DNA of 64,000 nt from Nocardioides alcanivorans (GCF_021555175.1 NZ_JAKGRW010000011.1:1-64000); one strand, 5' to 3'; numbered from the stretch's first letter, positions 1-9,477 are shown. Notes: a model not told the origin generated them from the sequence alone. Numbers and translations are program-made.

Positions 1-407
1 ACCTGCCCGACCTGCGCCGCCCCGACGTTGCCGAGGCGGCAGCAGCGAGGAGCCGCCGCGAAGGAACTTCCCCTGTCGCGCGGGCGCCACTCGCCACCAC
101 GATCGGGTGATCGCCACCGACGCGACCCTGACCGAGGCGCAGTGCCAGAAGATGGCGGGCATCGGCCACGACGGGCTGGCGCGCGCGATCAACCGGTGCA
201 CACCATGTTCGACGGCGACACCCTCTTGCGATGGCCACCGGCGCCCGCGAACCCCGTGACGTCTTCGGCTACCAGGAGCTCCTCACGCACGCCGACGCGG
301 TGGTGACCCGGGCCGTCGTACGCGCCGTCGTGGCTGCCACCTCGACCCCTGACTCCACCCCGCCGATGCGCTGTTACCGGGAGGCATTCGGCACCGCCTT
401 CGCATGA
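1..407 (+). pseudogene. P1-family (DmpA-like) peptidase, C-terminal part, frame-broken and cut by window edge
   Basis: The 3' end of a gene that enters from the left. Reading three frames in turn gives one continuous protein: LATTIG in frame 3, VIATDATLTEAQCQKM and GHDGLARAIN in frame 2, PVHTMFDGDT in frame 1, then MATGAREPRDVFGYQELL in frame 3 to the TGA at 405-407. These phrases are typical of P1/S58 self-processing aminopeptidases of the DmpA type as known in actinobacteria. Three single bases appear to be missing, near 110, 195 and 227. Because many other genes here show the same one-base losses, I think an assembly error is more likely than true decay, but a real pseudogene cannot be excluded. 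Confidence 0.6.
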
Positions 408-426
408 CCTCCCCGCAACGTCCTGC

Positions 427-1694
427 TCAGCGACTGCGGACCGACTTCCACACCTCACCGTCGGTGCTGACCAGCACCCGGTCACGGTCAGGGTCGCAGC
501 CACGAGAAGATGGGCATCGGAACTGACGTTGTGCATGTCGAGCTGCGTCCTCGAATCCGATCGGCTCGATCTCGCGAAGATCGCTGCCGTCGGGGAGAGC
601 CCTTGAAGAGCTGGGGCCGGTCATTCAGTTCCCGCCGAGCAACGCCATCACGAGCTCACCGTCTTCACGGATCATCCCGCCGAGATAGAACCGGGGGTCC
701 AGGTCCACGTCGCGCGCCGCGCTCGTGCCGTCCGGGAAGAGTCGGACGACTCGCTGCACCGGGAACAAGGTGGCTCCGTCGCCGCCGAGCAGGATCACCC
801 TGGTCCCGGGAGCCGCGCTCGGGACGAACGCCGTGAGATGTCCACCGCGGTCGGCGTCGTTGCGCATCCGGGTGTCACCGCCGTCGTCACTGGTCCACAT
901 CGAGTTCTCCCCCTCGGCGGTCAGGCCGCTCCGGTCGGCGAACACCGTGCGCAGCCTCTCACCCTCTGGCATCGGCACCGGATGGGTCGTCGCGGCGCGC
1001 GCATCCACTGCCCTCAGCGCCACGATGGGTACGCCGCTCCCATTGACCTGGGTCAGCAGCTCACCCTCCCCCAGTGGTCCCTCATCGGTCGACGCGTGCA
1101 GCATGATCTCGCCGTCCGCGTCGAACAGCCGAGGTTCGGCGCCGGGCTTGAACGGAGCAAACACGAACCTCCCCGCCCCCAGCAGCCGTCAACCTTCCTT
1201 CGGGCCGGATCGCGAACATCACGCGCTCGTCACCGGTCTTCACCACGAGCAGCTGCTTGAGTCCATCGCATGCCTTGGTGCACGCCCAGACTCCGGCCAC
1301 CACGTCCTCACCGGGGGCCAACGTGAACTGGGTGAGATAGGAGTCCTCACCCTCGAACCACGCGGGCTCCTGCGCCAATGGCCTCCCGTCGTCTGGCGGA
1401 CGCTCCCGGCCCTGCGTGGCCGACTCCTTCGGCTCGGTCGACGCCGTCTGGCTTGGCCCCTCGCTCCGGTGTCCCGGCCGGGGCACCGGCATCGTCATCC
1501 CCTCCGGCTCCGAGCCACACGCCGCCCAGCACCGCGAGCACGGCCAGGACCGAAGCGCCGCCCGCCAGCGCGTGCCGGCGGCGGCTGCGACCCACGCCTG
1601 CGGCTCGCAAGAGCCCGAAGGCCGGCGGTTGGACGTCGGCAGCCACATCGTGACCGAACTCGGGGTCGTTCAGCAGGTCGTCGATGTCAGGCAT
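427..1694 (-). CDS. Membrane-anchored extracytoplasmic protein, probable sigma-factor partner, frame-broken
   Basis: The start ATG at 1694 lies inside the end of the upstream sigma gene (ATGCCTGA overlap), so the two are coupled. The N-terminus (MPDIDDLLNDPEFG) is a short cytoplasmic stretch with a basic RSRRRH segment followed by one membrane helix (about residues 42-62), then a low-complexity linker and an extracytoplasmic domain rich in beta-type phrases (FTLAPGEDVVAGVWACTKACDG, then FAPFKPGAEPRLFDADG, ending VLVSTDGEVWKSVRSR). At least three frame changes (about 1480, 1165, 540) split it. Genes placed like this after ECF sigma factors are often anti-sigma factors or signal sensors; I see no zinc-binding HxxxCxxC motif, so the anti-sigma role is inferred from position only. 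Confidence 0.5.
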
Positions 1695-2192
1695 GGGTCT
1701 CCTCCTCGTTGGCGAGCAACGCAGCCAACGCCGTCCGCCCGCGGCTCAACCGAGCCTTGACCGTGCCGACAGGCACCCCAGCGTGTCGGCAACCTGCTGG
1801 ATCGGCAGGTCCGTCAGGTAGTGCAGGGCGAGGGCTTCGCGCTGCCCAGTCGGCAACGCCCGCAAGGCCTGGACGAGCGCCATCCGTTGAGTGGAGAGTT
1901 CCGGGTGCAGCGGTGCTATGGCGTGGGTGACTCCCAAGCGCTCACCGAGTTTGCGGCGCCGGTGTCGCGAACGTGCGCTGTTGACGGCCACCGTGCGCAG
2001 CCACGCTTCGGGGTTCTCGACACGAGCGAACTGCCCCGGCCTGGAGGCGGCCTGCACGAACGCCTCCGCAACGACCTCCTCCGCCTCGGTGAGGTCGCCG
2101 CACACGGCGTACAGCTGGCCGACGAGGCGGCGGTAGGAGGCCTCGAAGCACTCCTGCACCCGATCCATCCCCATGCCGGTCCTCTCCGTCAC
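1687..2192 (-). CDS. ECF sigma factor (SigE-like), C-terminal frameshift
   Basis: RNA polymerase sigma factor of the extracytoplasmic-function type. Region 2 is seen in CFEASYRRLVGQLYAV and AEEVVAEAFVQA, with WLRTVAVNSARSRHRR following; region 4 is the HTH around LPTGQREALALHYLTDLP. As written the frame stops at 1746 after TLGCLSARSRLG, but adding one G to the GGGG run near 1790 gives TLGVPVGTVKARLSRGR and a natural end at 1687, overlapping the next gene. Start could be 2192 or the internal ATG at 2168 (MGMDRVQE). Its target promoters cannot be told from the sequence. Confidence 0.8.
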
Positions 2193-2223
2193 GTCGACTC
2201 ACACCCCACACGACCCCCGAGCC

Positions 2224-2310
2224 GGGTGAAAGGTTGCGTCATCGTGTCGAGAACCGCGGGTTCGCGCGATCCAACTGAAGGTTGGCGCGATCCAACTGAA
2301 GGTTCGCGGG
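2224..2310. repeat. 21-bp-period repeat, CAACTGAAGGTT family
   Basis: CAACTGAAGGTT occurs at 2272-2283 and again at 2293-2304, exactly 21 bases apart, followed by CGCG; a diverged copy (TGAAAGGTTGCG) is near 2226. The same 12-mer family with the same 21-base period occurs on both sides of the DUF559 gene near 54 kb. If the hydrolase to the right is read as written, its frame runs through these copies (giving TFSWIA twice), which looks like run-on into intergenic DNA. Confidence 0.7.
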
Positions 2311-3247
2311 TCAGGAGGGGTGGTGGGGGTGAGGTGTCGGCGCAGGAAGTGCAGCGCATGCTCGACTGCGGGCTGGTGCCACGGCTTGCCGGGGAACACG
2401 TCGAAGTGGTCGCCCGGGTAGTGGCGTACCTCGGCGCGGGCCCTGACCGCTGCTGCCATCGAAGCCTGCGGCGGCGCGCTGCGGTCGAAATCGGCGACCT
2501 GGACCAGCACCGGGCAGGTGATCTGGGCAGCGGCCTCCAGCGGCGCCTTCGTGCCGAGCTCGAGGCTCACGTCGGCAGCGACCTCGTTGCGCCAGGTGGG
2601 GCCGGCAATCGACAGGTAGTCCTCGTAGGCACCCGAGAGGGTGAGCGCGCCCGGCTGCCCGGGGTGCGCCACGACGGGCATCATCACCGGTCCACGTCCG
2701 ACCTTGGTGGAGAGGCGGGAGCCGATGCCGGTCAGGCTCGAGCGCACCAGCTGCCCGACCGAGTGGTGCGGCAGTGCGTGCTTGGCCGCGGCCATGCCGT
2801 CGACCATCGGCACCACGCTGATCACCGCGGCGATGCCTTCGGTGTCGGCGGCGATCCGCAGCACGTGACCACCGGCCAGGGAGACGCCCCACAGCACGAT
2901 CCGTTGCGGGTCCACGCCGGGCAGCTGTGCCGCGGCACGTACGGCGGCGCGCCAGTCCTCGACCTGCGCCCGGGTCGACACCACTTGACGAGGCGTTCCC
3001 TCACTGGCGCCGAACCCTCGGTAGTCGAAAGCGAAGGCCTCCACGCCCGCCGCGGCGAAGGCGCTGGCGAAGGGCACCAGCCCGGAGTCGACCGTGCCGG
3101 CCAGCCCGTGGGCCAGCACGACCACGGGACGACCGGCCGCGGTGCCGAGTTCGTCGTGGGCGGCCGGGATGTGGAAGCCGGCGCACCGGGTGCCGCCGGA
3201 CTCGAAGGCGACCTCATGGGGGTCGCGATGTCGATGTCGATGCTCAT
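2311..3247 (-). CDS. Alpha/beta hydrolase, frame-broken
   Basis: Serine hydrolase of the alpha/beta fold. HGLAG forms the oxyanion loop, GVSLAGG carries the nucleophile serine, and GDHFDVFPG near the end supplies the likely histidine. The start is the ATG at 3247 (MSIDIDIATP), which overlaps the TetR stop as ATGA; one C is missing in the CCCCC run near 3218, after which the frame continues HEVAFESGG. A second missing C near 2318 would end the protein at 2311 (LTPTTPS); as written it runs on to 2199 through repeats. Third gene of an operon with the flavin monooxygenase and TetR regulator, so probably acts on an ester or lactone in the same pathway (Baeyer-Villiger oxidation followed by hydrolysis would fit). 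Confidence 0.75.
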
Positions 3248-3864
3248 GATCCGTAGATGCTCCTGACCCAGATGGCGACGAGCGCAGCGATCCGCTCGTC
3301 GGTGGTGTGTGCTCCAGCGCGCGCATGGCTCTCCATCGCGCGGTCGTTCAGGTCCAGCAGGGCCGTGGCCAGGGCCTCGGCGTCAGGCCCGTCGACAGCT
3401 CGGCCGCCCGACCTCTCGTCGCGGATCATCGCCGCGACCGCCGGGACGAACGAAGCCCGATCGGACTCCCACAGCTCGGTCACGACCGGGTTGGGGCCGC
3501 GAGCCGTCAACATGGCGAGGTAGAGCGGCAGCCGATCGCCGACCGACGCGAGCAGCGCTCGCAGTGCGGCCTCGATCCGTTCAGCAGGATCGCGGGAGAC
3601 GTCGAGCAGGATCTCCCCCGCGGCGGCGGACTCGGCATAGTGCTGGTCCATCAGCGCGGCGACTGCGATGGCCTTGCTCTCGAAGTAGAAGTAGAACGCC
3701 GACCGGGTCACCCCGGCCCGTCGGGAGATCTCTGCGATCTGCACGTCCTCCAGCCCGACACCCTCCTTCAGCATCTCCTCGAGGGCAGCCAGCAACGCCG
3801 TCCGTCGCTCGTCTCCCCGCTTGGGACCGCGACGGTCGAGGCGATCGGCAGCAGCGCTGCTCAT
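3244..3864 (-). CDS. TetR-family transcriptional regulator
   Basis: Repressor-type regulator of 206 residues. The N-terminal HTH is clear (VQIAEISRRAGVTRSAFYFYF, about residues 42-62), followed by an all-helical ligand domain ending GRAVDGPDAEALATALLDLNDR. It overlaps the upstream monooxygenase and the downstream hydrolase by four bases each (ATGA), so the three are cotranscribed. Likely operators are the dyads in the 5175-5313 gap. It carries no link to the AT-rich motif found further right, so it seems to run a separate small regulon. Confidence 0.85.
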   Translation of the reverse strand: MSSAAADRLDRRGPKRGDERRTALLAALEEMLKEGVGLEDVQIAEISRRAGVTRSAFYFYFESKAIAVAALMDQHYAESAAAGEILLDVSRDPAERIEAALRALLASVGDRLPLYLAMLTARGPNPVVTELWESDRASFVPAVAAMIRDERSGGRAVDGPDAEALATALLDLNDRAMESHARAGAHTTDERIAALVAIWVRSIYGS

Positions 3865-5174
3865 CGCACCCGGGCCCGACCCTGCGGCAGCTCCTTGGTG
3901 CGCAGGTCGTGCTCATAGATGAAGTAGTCGAGCTGTTGCGTGTGCCGCGCGCTGGGGACCATGTGGGCGGTGTACTTCTCCTGGTCGGCCGTGATGACGC
4001 GTTCCATCTCGTCGACGCCGGGCAGCTCGTAGTTGCCCGTGAGGTGCGCCGCCACCAGCCGCGCCTGCGCCTCCACGAAGGGGAACAGCGTCGGGGTCGC
4101 CTGCGCGAAGCCCACGAAGGCGAGGTCGTCGACACCGGGCTTGAAGATCCGCTTGAAGAGCCGGATCTGGTTGTCGGGTGCCGAGATGAACTCCGGGTCG
4201 AAGAACGGGAAGGTGATGTTGTAGCCGGTGGCGTGGATGATCACGTCGAAGTCGGCGCAGCTGCCGTCCTCGAAGTGCACCGTCTCGCCCTCGAAGCGGC
4301 TGATGTTGCCCTTGGCCGTGACGTCGCCGGAGCCGAGACGCAGCGGCAGCTCGACCGACTGCGTCGGGTGTGCCTCACCGAACTTGTGGTTGGGCTTGGG
4401 CAGGCCGTAGTTCTCCGGGCGTCCTGAGATGAACGGCTGGCCGACCTGCGACATCCAGCGCTGCCACGACAGCGGGATGTGCGGCGAGGTCTTGTAGTAC
4501 TTGTCGGCCGGGACCCCGGCGAGATACTTCGGCACCACCCATGCGCCGGAGCGCGTCGACAGGGTCACCTCGGTCTCGAGGGCCCGGGACGAGAGCTCGA
4601 CCGTGATGTCGGCCGCGCTGTTGCCGATGCCGATCACGAGGATCCGCAAACCGTGGAAGTCCATCGGCGTGCGCGGGTCGATGTAGTCGTGCGAGTGCAT
4701 CTGGATGCCGGTGAACTCACCGGGGAACGACGCCATCCGCGGGTCCCAGTGGTGCCCGTTGGCGACCACGAGGAACTCGAACTCCTCGACCGCGCCGTCG
4801 AACGTCTCGATCTCCCAGCCACCGCCTGCCTTCGGCCGCGCCTGCTCCACGCCGGTCTCGAAACGGATGTGGCGGCGTACGTCGAACGCATCGGCGTAGT
4901 CGTCGAGGTACTGCTTGACCAAGGTGTGGTGCGGGAAGTCCGGGTAGTGCTCCGGCATCGGGAAGTCCTTGAAGGACAACTGGTGCTTCGAGGTGTCGAT
5001 GTGCAGCGAGCGGTAGGCGCTGCTGTGACCGTTGGGGTTGCCGAAGGCCCAGTTTCCACCGACCCGGTCCGACGACTCGAAACAGGTGATCGGCACGCCG
5101 TAGTCGAGGAGCATCTTGCTTGTCGTCAGGCCACTGATGCCGGCGCCGATCACGGCGGTGCGAGGTGCGCTCAT
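3861..5174 (-). CDS. Flavin-containing monooxygenase (FMO / Baeyer-Villiger type)
   Basis: NADPH- and FAD-dependent monooxygenase of 437 residues. FAD Rossmann motif GAGISG (residues 10-15), FMO-type signature around FTGIQMHSHDY, a second nucleotide-binding motif VIGIGNSAADI for NADPH, and the late HATGYNITFPFF motif are all present. The ATG at 5174 is preferred over the TTG 12 bases upstream because GGGAG lies five bases before it. First gene of the operon with the TetR regulator and an esterase-type hydrolase; expressed away from the two SDR genes. Substrate is unknown; N-, S- or Baeyer-Villiger oxidation are all possible for the family. Confidence 0.85.
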   Translation of the reverse strand: MSAPRTAVIGAGISGLTTSKMLLDYGVPITCFESSDRVGGNWAFGNPNGHSSAYRSLHIDTSKHQLSFKDFPMPEHYPDFPHHTLVKQYLDDYADAFDVRRHIRFETGVEQARPKAGGGWEIETFDGAVEEFEFLVVANGHHWDPRMASFPGEFTGIQMHSHDYIDPRTPMDFHGLRILVIGIGNSAADITVELSSRALETEVTLSTRSGAWVVPKYLAGVPADKYYKTSPHIPLSWQRWMSQVGQPFISGRPENYGLPKPNHKFGEAHPTQSVELPLRLGSGDVTAKGNISRFEGETVHFEDGSCADFDVIIHATGYNITFPFFDPEFISAPDNQIRLFKRIFKPGVDDLAFVGFAQATPTLFPFVEAQARLVAAHLTGNYELPGVDEMERVITADQEKYTAHMVPSARHTQQLDYFIYEHDLRTKELPQGRARVR

Positions 5175-5242
5175 CGCGACTCCCAATCAGTTGGAGGGGC
5201 GAGTTCCGACCCCGCGGTGATGTCACCCTCGAAGCGTCAGGG

Positions 5243-5284
5243 GTGACGTGACTCACTTTAGGCACTAGAGTTGACACACGTCAA
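5243..5284. promoter_or_regulatory. Divergent control region with two dyads, probable TetR operators
   Basis: Between the divergent FMO and SDR genes there are two inverted repeats: GTGACGTGACTCAC at 5243-5256 (GTGA/TCAC arms) and TTGACACACGTCAA at 5271-5284 (perfect TTGAC/GTCAA arms with four bases between). Spacing and position fit operators for the TetR protein encoded in the left-hand operon. Binding is inferred. Confidence 0.5.
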
Positions 5285-5313
5285 TTAATCTCGACAAGAG
5301 TCAGGACCTGCAC

Positions 5314-6081
5314 ATGAGCAACCCGCGCACCACGGTCGTGATCGGTGGGGCCTCCGGCCTCGGGCGATCCACGGCAGCACACCTCGCCTCCCTCGGCCAC
5401 CGCGTGACCGTCGCCGATCTCGACGGCCCCGGAGCCGCCGACGTTGCTGCCGACCTGGACGGCAACCACCTCGGCGCAGCCGTCGACGTCACCGACGAGA
5501 CGAGCGTGGCCGCGCTCTTCGACCGGACCGTCGACCACTTCGGCGCCTTCGACGGCGTGGTCAACTGCGCTGGCGTGAGCACCCTGGCTCCCGTCGTCGA
5601 CCACGACGCGGCCGAGTTCCGTCGCACCGTCGACGTCTGTCTCAACGGCTCCTTCCTGGTGCTCAAGCACGGCGGCAAGCGGATCACCGACGGCGGCGCC
5701 CTGGTCTCGCTCGCCTCCCTCAACGCTCGCCAGCCCGGCCCCGGCCTGGCCGCCTACTGCGCCGCGAAGGCCGGTCTGGTGATGCTCAGCCAGGTCACCG
5801 CACTCGAGCTCGGGCCGCGGCGGGTGCGGGTCAACACCGTCTCCCCCGGCCTCGTCGTCACCCCGTTGACCGCTGGCGCCGTCGAGATCCCGGGCGTGCG
5901 CGACGACTACATCGACAACACCCCCTTGGGCCGCAGCGGGGAGCCCGACGAGATCGCCCGGGCCGTCGCCTACCTGCTCGACGCGGAGTGGGTCACCGGC
6001 GAGAACATCGACATCAACGGCGGTGCCCACCTCGCCCGCTACCCCGACCTCCCCGGCCTGATCACCAAGGCCTTCGGTTGA
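5314..6081 (+). CDS. SDR-family NAD(P)-dependent oxidoreductase
   Basis: Classical short-chain dehydrogenase of 255 residues: cofactor loop GGASGLG near the N-terminus, NCAG motif (VNCAGVS), catalytic serine in SLASLN, YCAAK, and a C-terminus ending in GGAHLARYPDLPG. The basic/acidic choice after strand 2 is ADLDG, which favours NAD. Starts divergently from the FMO operon and is followed at once by a second SDR (TGATG overlap), so the pair is probably TetR-controlled. Substrate is an alcohol or ketone not defined by sequence. Confidence 0.85.
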   Translation: MSNPRTTVVIGGASGLGRSTAAHLASLGHRVTVADLDGPGAADVAADLDGNHLGAAVDVTDETSVAALFDRTVDHFGAFDGVVNCAGVSTLAPVVDHDAAEFRRTVDVCLNGSFLVLKHGGKRITDGGALVSLASLNARQPGPGLAAYCAAKAGLVMLSQVTALELGPRRVRVNTVSPGLVVTPLTAGAVEIPGVRDDYIDNTPLGRSGEPDEIARAVAYLLDAEWVTGENIDINGGAHLARYPDLPGLITKAFG

Positions 6082-6851
6082 TGCAGTCCCCCTTCCGGAC
6101 CGACCTGCTGACCGGATCGGTGGCGCTGGTCACCGGCGGCGCCACCGGCCTGGGCCTCGAGGTGGCCCGGCAACTGGGCAGCCACGGCGCCGCCGTCGCG
6201 ATCTGCAGCCGCAAGGAGCCCAACCTGCGCGAGGCCGTGGCGACCTTGCACGCCGAAGGCATCCGTGCGACGTACGCCGTCTGCGACGTGCGCGACGCCG
6301 AGCAGGTGCGCGCGGCGATGGACGCCGTGCTCTCCGGGCACGGCAGGCTCGACATCGTGGTCAACAACGCAGCCGGCAACTTTCCTGCCGCGGTGGCCGA
6401 GATGAGCACGAACGGGTTCCGGGCGGTCGTCGACATCGACCTCGTCGGCACCTTCAACGTCTCGCAGGCCGCGTACGTCGCCTGGTTGCGCGAGCACGGC
6501 GGCTCGGTGGTGAACATCTCGGCGGCGACGCAGTACCGGGGCATGGCGCAGCAGGCCCATGTCACGGCTGCCAAGGCGGGCATCGATGCCTTCAGTCGCA
6601 GTTGCGCGATCGAGTGGGGCCCCGACGGCATCCGGGTCAATGTCGTCGCGCCGGGCGGCATGGCGGGCACCGAAGGGGTGCGGCGAGTCGCCGGTGGCGA
6701 CGAGAAGTCACGTTCCGGCAACGCTCCGCTCCGACGTCTCGGCACCACCACCGAGGTCGCTCGGGCCGTGCTCTACCTCGCCAGCGACGCCGCCTCCTAC
6801 GTCACGGGCGCAACGCTGGTCGTCGACGGCGGTGGCTGGCTCACGACCTGA
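6081..6851 (+). CDS. SDR of the peroxisomal 2,4-dienoyl-CoA reductase (DECR2) type
   Basis: 256 residues beginning MQSPFRTDLLTGS; the ATG shares a base with the stop of the previous SDR. GGATGLG cofactor loop, NNAAGNF motif and VVDIDLVGTFN, then QQAHVTAAKAG in place of the usual YxxxK. The lack of the catalytic Tyr and the NFPAA / SxNGF phrases match the DECR2 branch of the family, which reduces 2,4-dienoyl-CoA esters with NADPH. I infer a role in unsaturated acyl-CoA turnover. Its 3' end converges on and overlaps the next gene on the other strand by about 55 bases. Confidence 0.75.
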   Translation: MQSPFRTDLLTGSVALVTGGATGLGLEVARQLGSHGAAVAICSRKEPNLREAVATLHAEGIRATYAVCDVRDAEQVRAAMDAVLSGHGRLDIVVNNAAGNFPAAVAEMSTNGFRAVVDIDLVGTFNVSQAAYVAWLREHGGSVVNISAATQYRGMAQQAHVTAAKAGIDAFSRSCAIEWGPDGIRVNVVAPGGMAGTEGVRRVAGGDEKSRSGNAPLRRLGTTTEVARAVLYLASDAASYVTGATLVVDGGGWLTT

Positions 6852-8259
6852 TCCGCCAGACGCACCCCCAACAGCCGACCGAGCGTGAGCGCCGGCGTGA
6901 GCAGCATGCCGCCGCAGAAGCTGTTGCCGCAGGTGGCGGCAGCACCGATCACCTCACCGACGGCGAAGAGGCCGGGCACGACCACACCGGCCTCGTCACG
7001 CACTCCGCAGTCGGCGTCCGTGTCGAGGCCTTGGAAGGTGACCAGCGTGATCGCGTGGTTGCGGATCGCATAGAAGGGCCCCCGCTCGATGGGCGCCGGC
7101 AGGTGCATGCGCCCGAAGTCGGGGTCGACTCCCGTCACCACCGCGGCGTTGTAGGCGCGGACCGTGGCGGCCAACCCGTCGGGGTCGATGCCAGCGGCCT
7201 CGGCCAGGGCCGACACCGACTCGGCCGCATGCACACCGGGGCGCGCGTTGGCCATCGCCCGCACCTCCTCGGGCTCCTTCCCGACCACGATCTGCTGCTC
7301 CCCCGTGGCAGCAGCAAGTGCGCGGTCGTCGAAGACGGTCCAGAACGTCTGCTCGGGCACACTGGTCAGGGCACGCTCCTTCTCGTCGATCGAGGGCTCG
7401 TCCTCGGCCACCCAACGACTGCCCTCACGATCGACGTAGATCTCCCACGGCGGGCGCTCGCTCGTGAGCCGTTGCCGGTCGTGCCAGTTCGCTCGCCCCG
7501 GCGAGATCGGGTCGGGCAGGCCACCGAAGGTGGGCAGGTGGCTGCCCGCCCCCTGGAGCCCGGCACCGATCGACCGTCCGAGATGGATGCCGTCACCGGT
7601 CGAGGTGCGCGCCCCTGCCGACACCAGCGGCACCCCTCCAGCTCCTCGAACAGCTCCGGGTCGGCGGCGTAGCCTCCCGTCGCCAGCACGACGTACGCCG
7701 CCTCGACGGTCTGCTCCCGACCGCGGCGGAGCACCTCCACCCCGGTCACGGGTGACTCCCCGCCGCCGACGAGCCCGGTCACGGCGGCGCCGGTCCACAA
7801 CTCGAGGCCATGGGACGCGCGGACCTCGGCGACCTCGGCCTCGAGCACGGCGAGGATCGACAGTCCTTCGTCGACGCCATAGACGGTGCGGGGGATGCGG
7901 TAGGGCTCGTGGCCGTGAACGATCCGCGGCGTCGCGGGATCGAAGGCGAAGCCGCGGTCGGCCAGCCAGTCGACGGTCGCGGGTGCGTGCTCCGTGACCA
8001 CCTCGACGATGTCGTCGCGCGCCGTCCCGCGGCTGATCCGCGCGACGTCGGCCCGGTGTTCGGCGGGTGAGTCGACGATGCCGAACTCCCGCTGGCGACG
8101 CGATCCGCCCGCGGCGAGGTGGCCGCCGCTGAGGTGCAGCGTGCCGCCAACCCGGTCGTCCTTCTCGACCACCAGGACCCGTGCACCCCCGCGGGCCGCG
8201 TGCAGGGCGCACATCAGACCAGCTGCTCCGGCTCCGACCACGACTACATCAACCCGCAT
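6797..8259 (-). CDS. FAD-dependent oxidoreductase, 3-ketosteroid dehydrogenase / fumarate reductase type, frame-broken
   Basis: About 487 residues once one G is restored to the GGGG run near 7635 (EELEGGVPLVSAGART). N-terminal FAD motif VVGAGAAGLMCALHAA, a long insert domain, and the C-terminal FAD closure FAVGEVIGAAATCGNSFCGGM typical of the KstD/succinate dehydrogenase-like flavoprotein group. The start at 8259 is 27 bases from the divergent CoA-transferase start, with a palindromic AT-rich motif between them. Such enzymes introduce or reduce C=C bonds next to carbonyls; here it may act on a ring ketone or an unsaturated intermediate of the main pathway. Confidence 0.8.
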
Positions 8260-8267
8260 GGTCCTAG

Positions 8268-8279
8268 ATCATATATGAT
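8268..8279. promoter_or_regulatory. AT-rich regulon motif, site 1 (perfect palindrome)
   Basis: ATCATATATGAT, a perfect 12-base palindrome, fills the 27-base gap between two divergent starts (8259 and 8287). TATGAT reads as a -10 hexamer in both directions, 7-8 bases from each start codon, so both messages would be leaderless or nearly so. Core ATCATATAT at 8268-8276. Confidence 0.7.
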
Positions 8280-8286
8280 TCTTCTC

Positions 8287-9477
8287 ATGGGTCCTCTGCA
8301 CGGAGTCCGCGTCCTCGACGCGTCCACCATCCTGGCCGGTCCGCTGGCCTGCCAGCTGCTCGGCGACTTCGGCGCCGACGTCATCAAGATCGAGCACCCC
8401 ACCGCAGGCGACGGGATGCGCGGCCACGGTCCGTCGAAGGACGGTGTGCCGATCTGGTGGAAGGAGATCTCCCGCAACAAGCGCACACTCGGGTTGAGCC
8501 TCAGCAAGGAGGACGGCGCCGACATCTTCCGGGCCCTGGCCGCCCAAGCCGACGTGATCGTGGAGAACTTCCGCCCCGGCACCCTCGAACGATGGGGCGT
8601 CGGTCCGGACGTCCTGCATGCGATCAACCCGGGTCTGATCATCGTCCGGGTCACCGGCTTCGGGCAGACCGGGCCCTATGCCTCCCGCGCCGGATTCGGC
8701 ACCCTTGCCGAGGCAATGAGCGGATTTGCCCACCTCACCGGGCAACCCGAGGGACCACCCACCCTGCCGGCCTTCGGCCTGGCCGACTCGATCGCCGGCA
8801 TCGCCGCATCCTCGGCAGTGTCGATGGCGCTCTATGCCCGGGAGAAGAACGGCGGCACCGGTCAGGTCATCGACCTCAACCTGCTCAACCCGATCATGAC
8901 CGCGGTCGGCCCCGGCCCATCGGTCTTCCAGCAGACCGGCGTCATCGGCGAGCGTCACGGCAACCGCTCCACCAACAACGCGCCCCGCAACACCTACCGC
9001 ACCTCCGACGACCACTGGGTCGCGATCTCCACCTCCGCCCAGGCCATCGCCGAGCGGGTGATGCACCTGGTCGGCCACCCCGAGGTCATCGCCGAGCCGT
9101 GGTTCGCCGCCGGTCACTCCCGCGCCGAGCACGCGGACGAGCTCGACGAGATGGTCGGCTCGTGGATCGGTGCCCGCACCCGCGACGAGGTGGTCGACGC
9201 CTTCGCCGACGCCGGCGCTGCGATCGCCCCGATCTACACCGCCAAGGACATCGTCGAGGACCCGCATGTCCGGGAGACGGAACTGCTCGTCGAGGTCCCC
9301 GACGACGACTTCGGCTCCGTGCTCCAGCACAACGTGATGTGGGGGATGTCCGAGACCCCCGGCGCGATCCGCTTCACCGGCCGCGACCGCGGCCATGACA
9401 CCGACGAGGTGCTCGAGGCCCTCGGGCTCGACCGCGAGACCCGTGACCTCCTGCGCTCCCGCGGCGCCATCTCCTGA
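8287..9477 (+). CDS. CaiB/BaiF-type (family III) CoA-transferase
   Basis: 396 residues. Opens GVRVLDASTILAGPLACQLLGDFGADVIKIE, the hallmark of the family, with RNKRTLGLSL and VENFRPGTLERWG following. Moves CoA between acyl donors and carboxylates. The ATG at 8287 is taken; an in-frame ATG at 8275 lies inside the palindromic promoter motif. First gene of a five-gene run with a cyclase-type hydrolase, an MmgE/PrpD protein and a hydantoinase, so it may activate a dicarboxylate made by these hydrolases. A second paralogue is at 56.1-57.3 kb. Confidence 0.88.
   Translation: MGPLHGVRVLDASTILAGPLACQLLGDFGADVIKIEHPTAGDGMRGHGPSKDGVPIWWKEISRNKRTLGLSLSKEDGADIFRALAAQADVIVENFRPGTLERWGVGPDVLHAINPGLIIVRVTGFGQTGPYASRAGFGTLAEAMSGFAHLTGQPEGPPTLPAFGLADSIAGIAASSAVSMALYAREKNGGTGQVIDLNLLNPIMTAVGPGPSVFQQTGVIGERHGNRSTNNAPRNTYRTSDDHWVAISTSAQAIAERVMHLVGHPEVIAEPWFAAGHSRAEHADELDEMVGSWIGARTRDEVVDAFADAGAAIAPIYTAKDIVEDPHVRETELLVEVPDDDFGSVLQHNVMWGMSETPGAIRFTGRDRGHDTDEVLEALGLDRETRDLLRSRGAIS

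Noticed and set aside
6797..8259. Steroid degradation cluster based on the KstD-like flavoprotein
   Set aside because: No other steroid genes (KshA/B, HsaC, HsaD, Mce) accompany it, and the rest of the enzymes point elsewhere; the acyl-CoA-dehydrogenase-like/flavin reductase pair alone is not enough.
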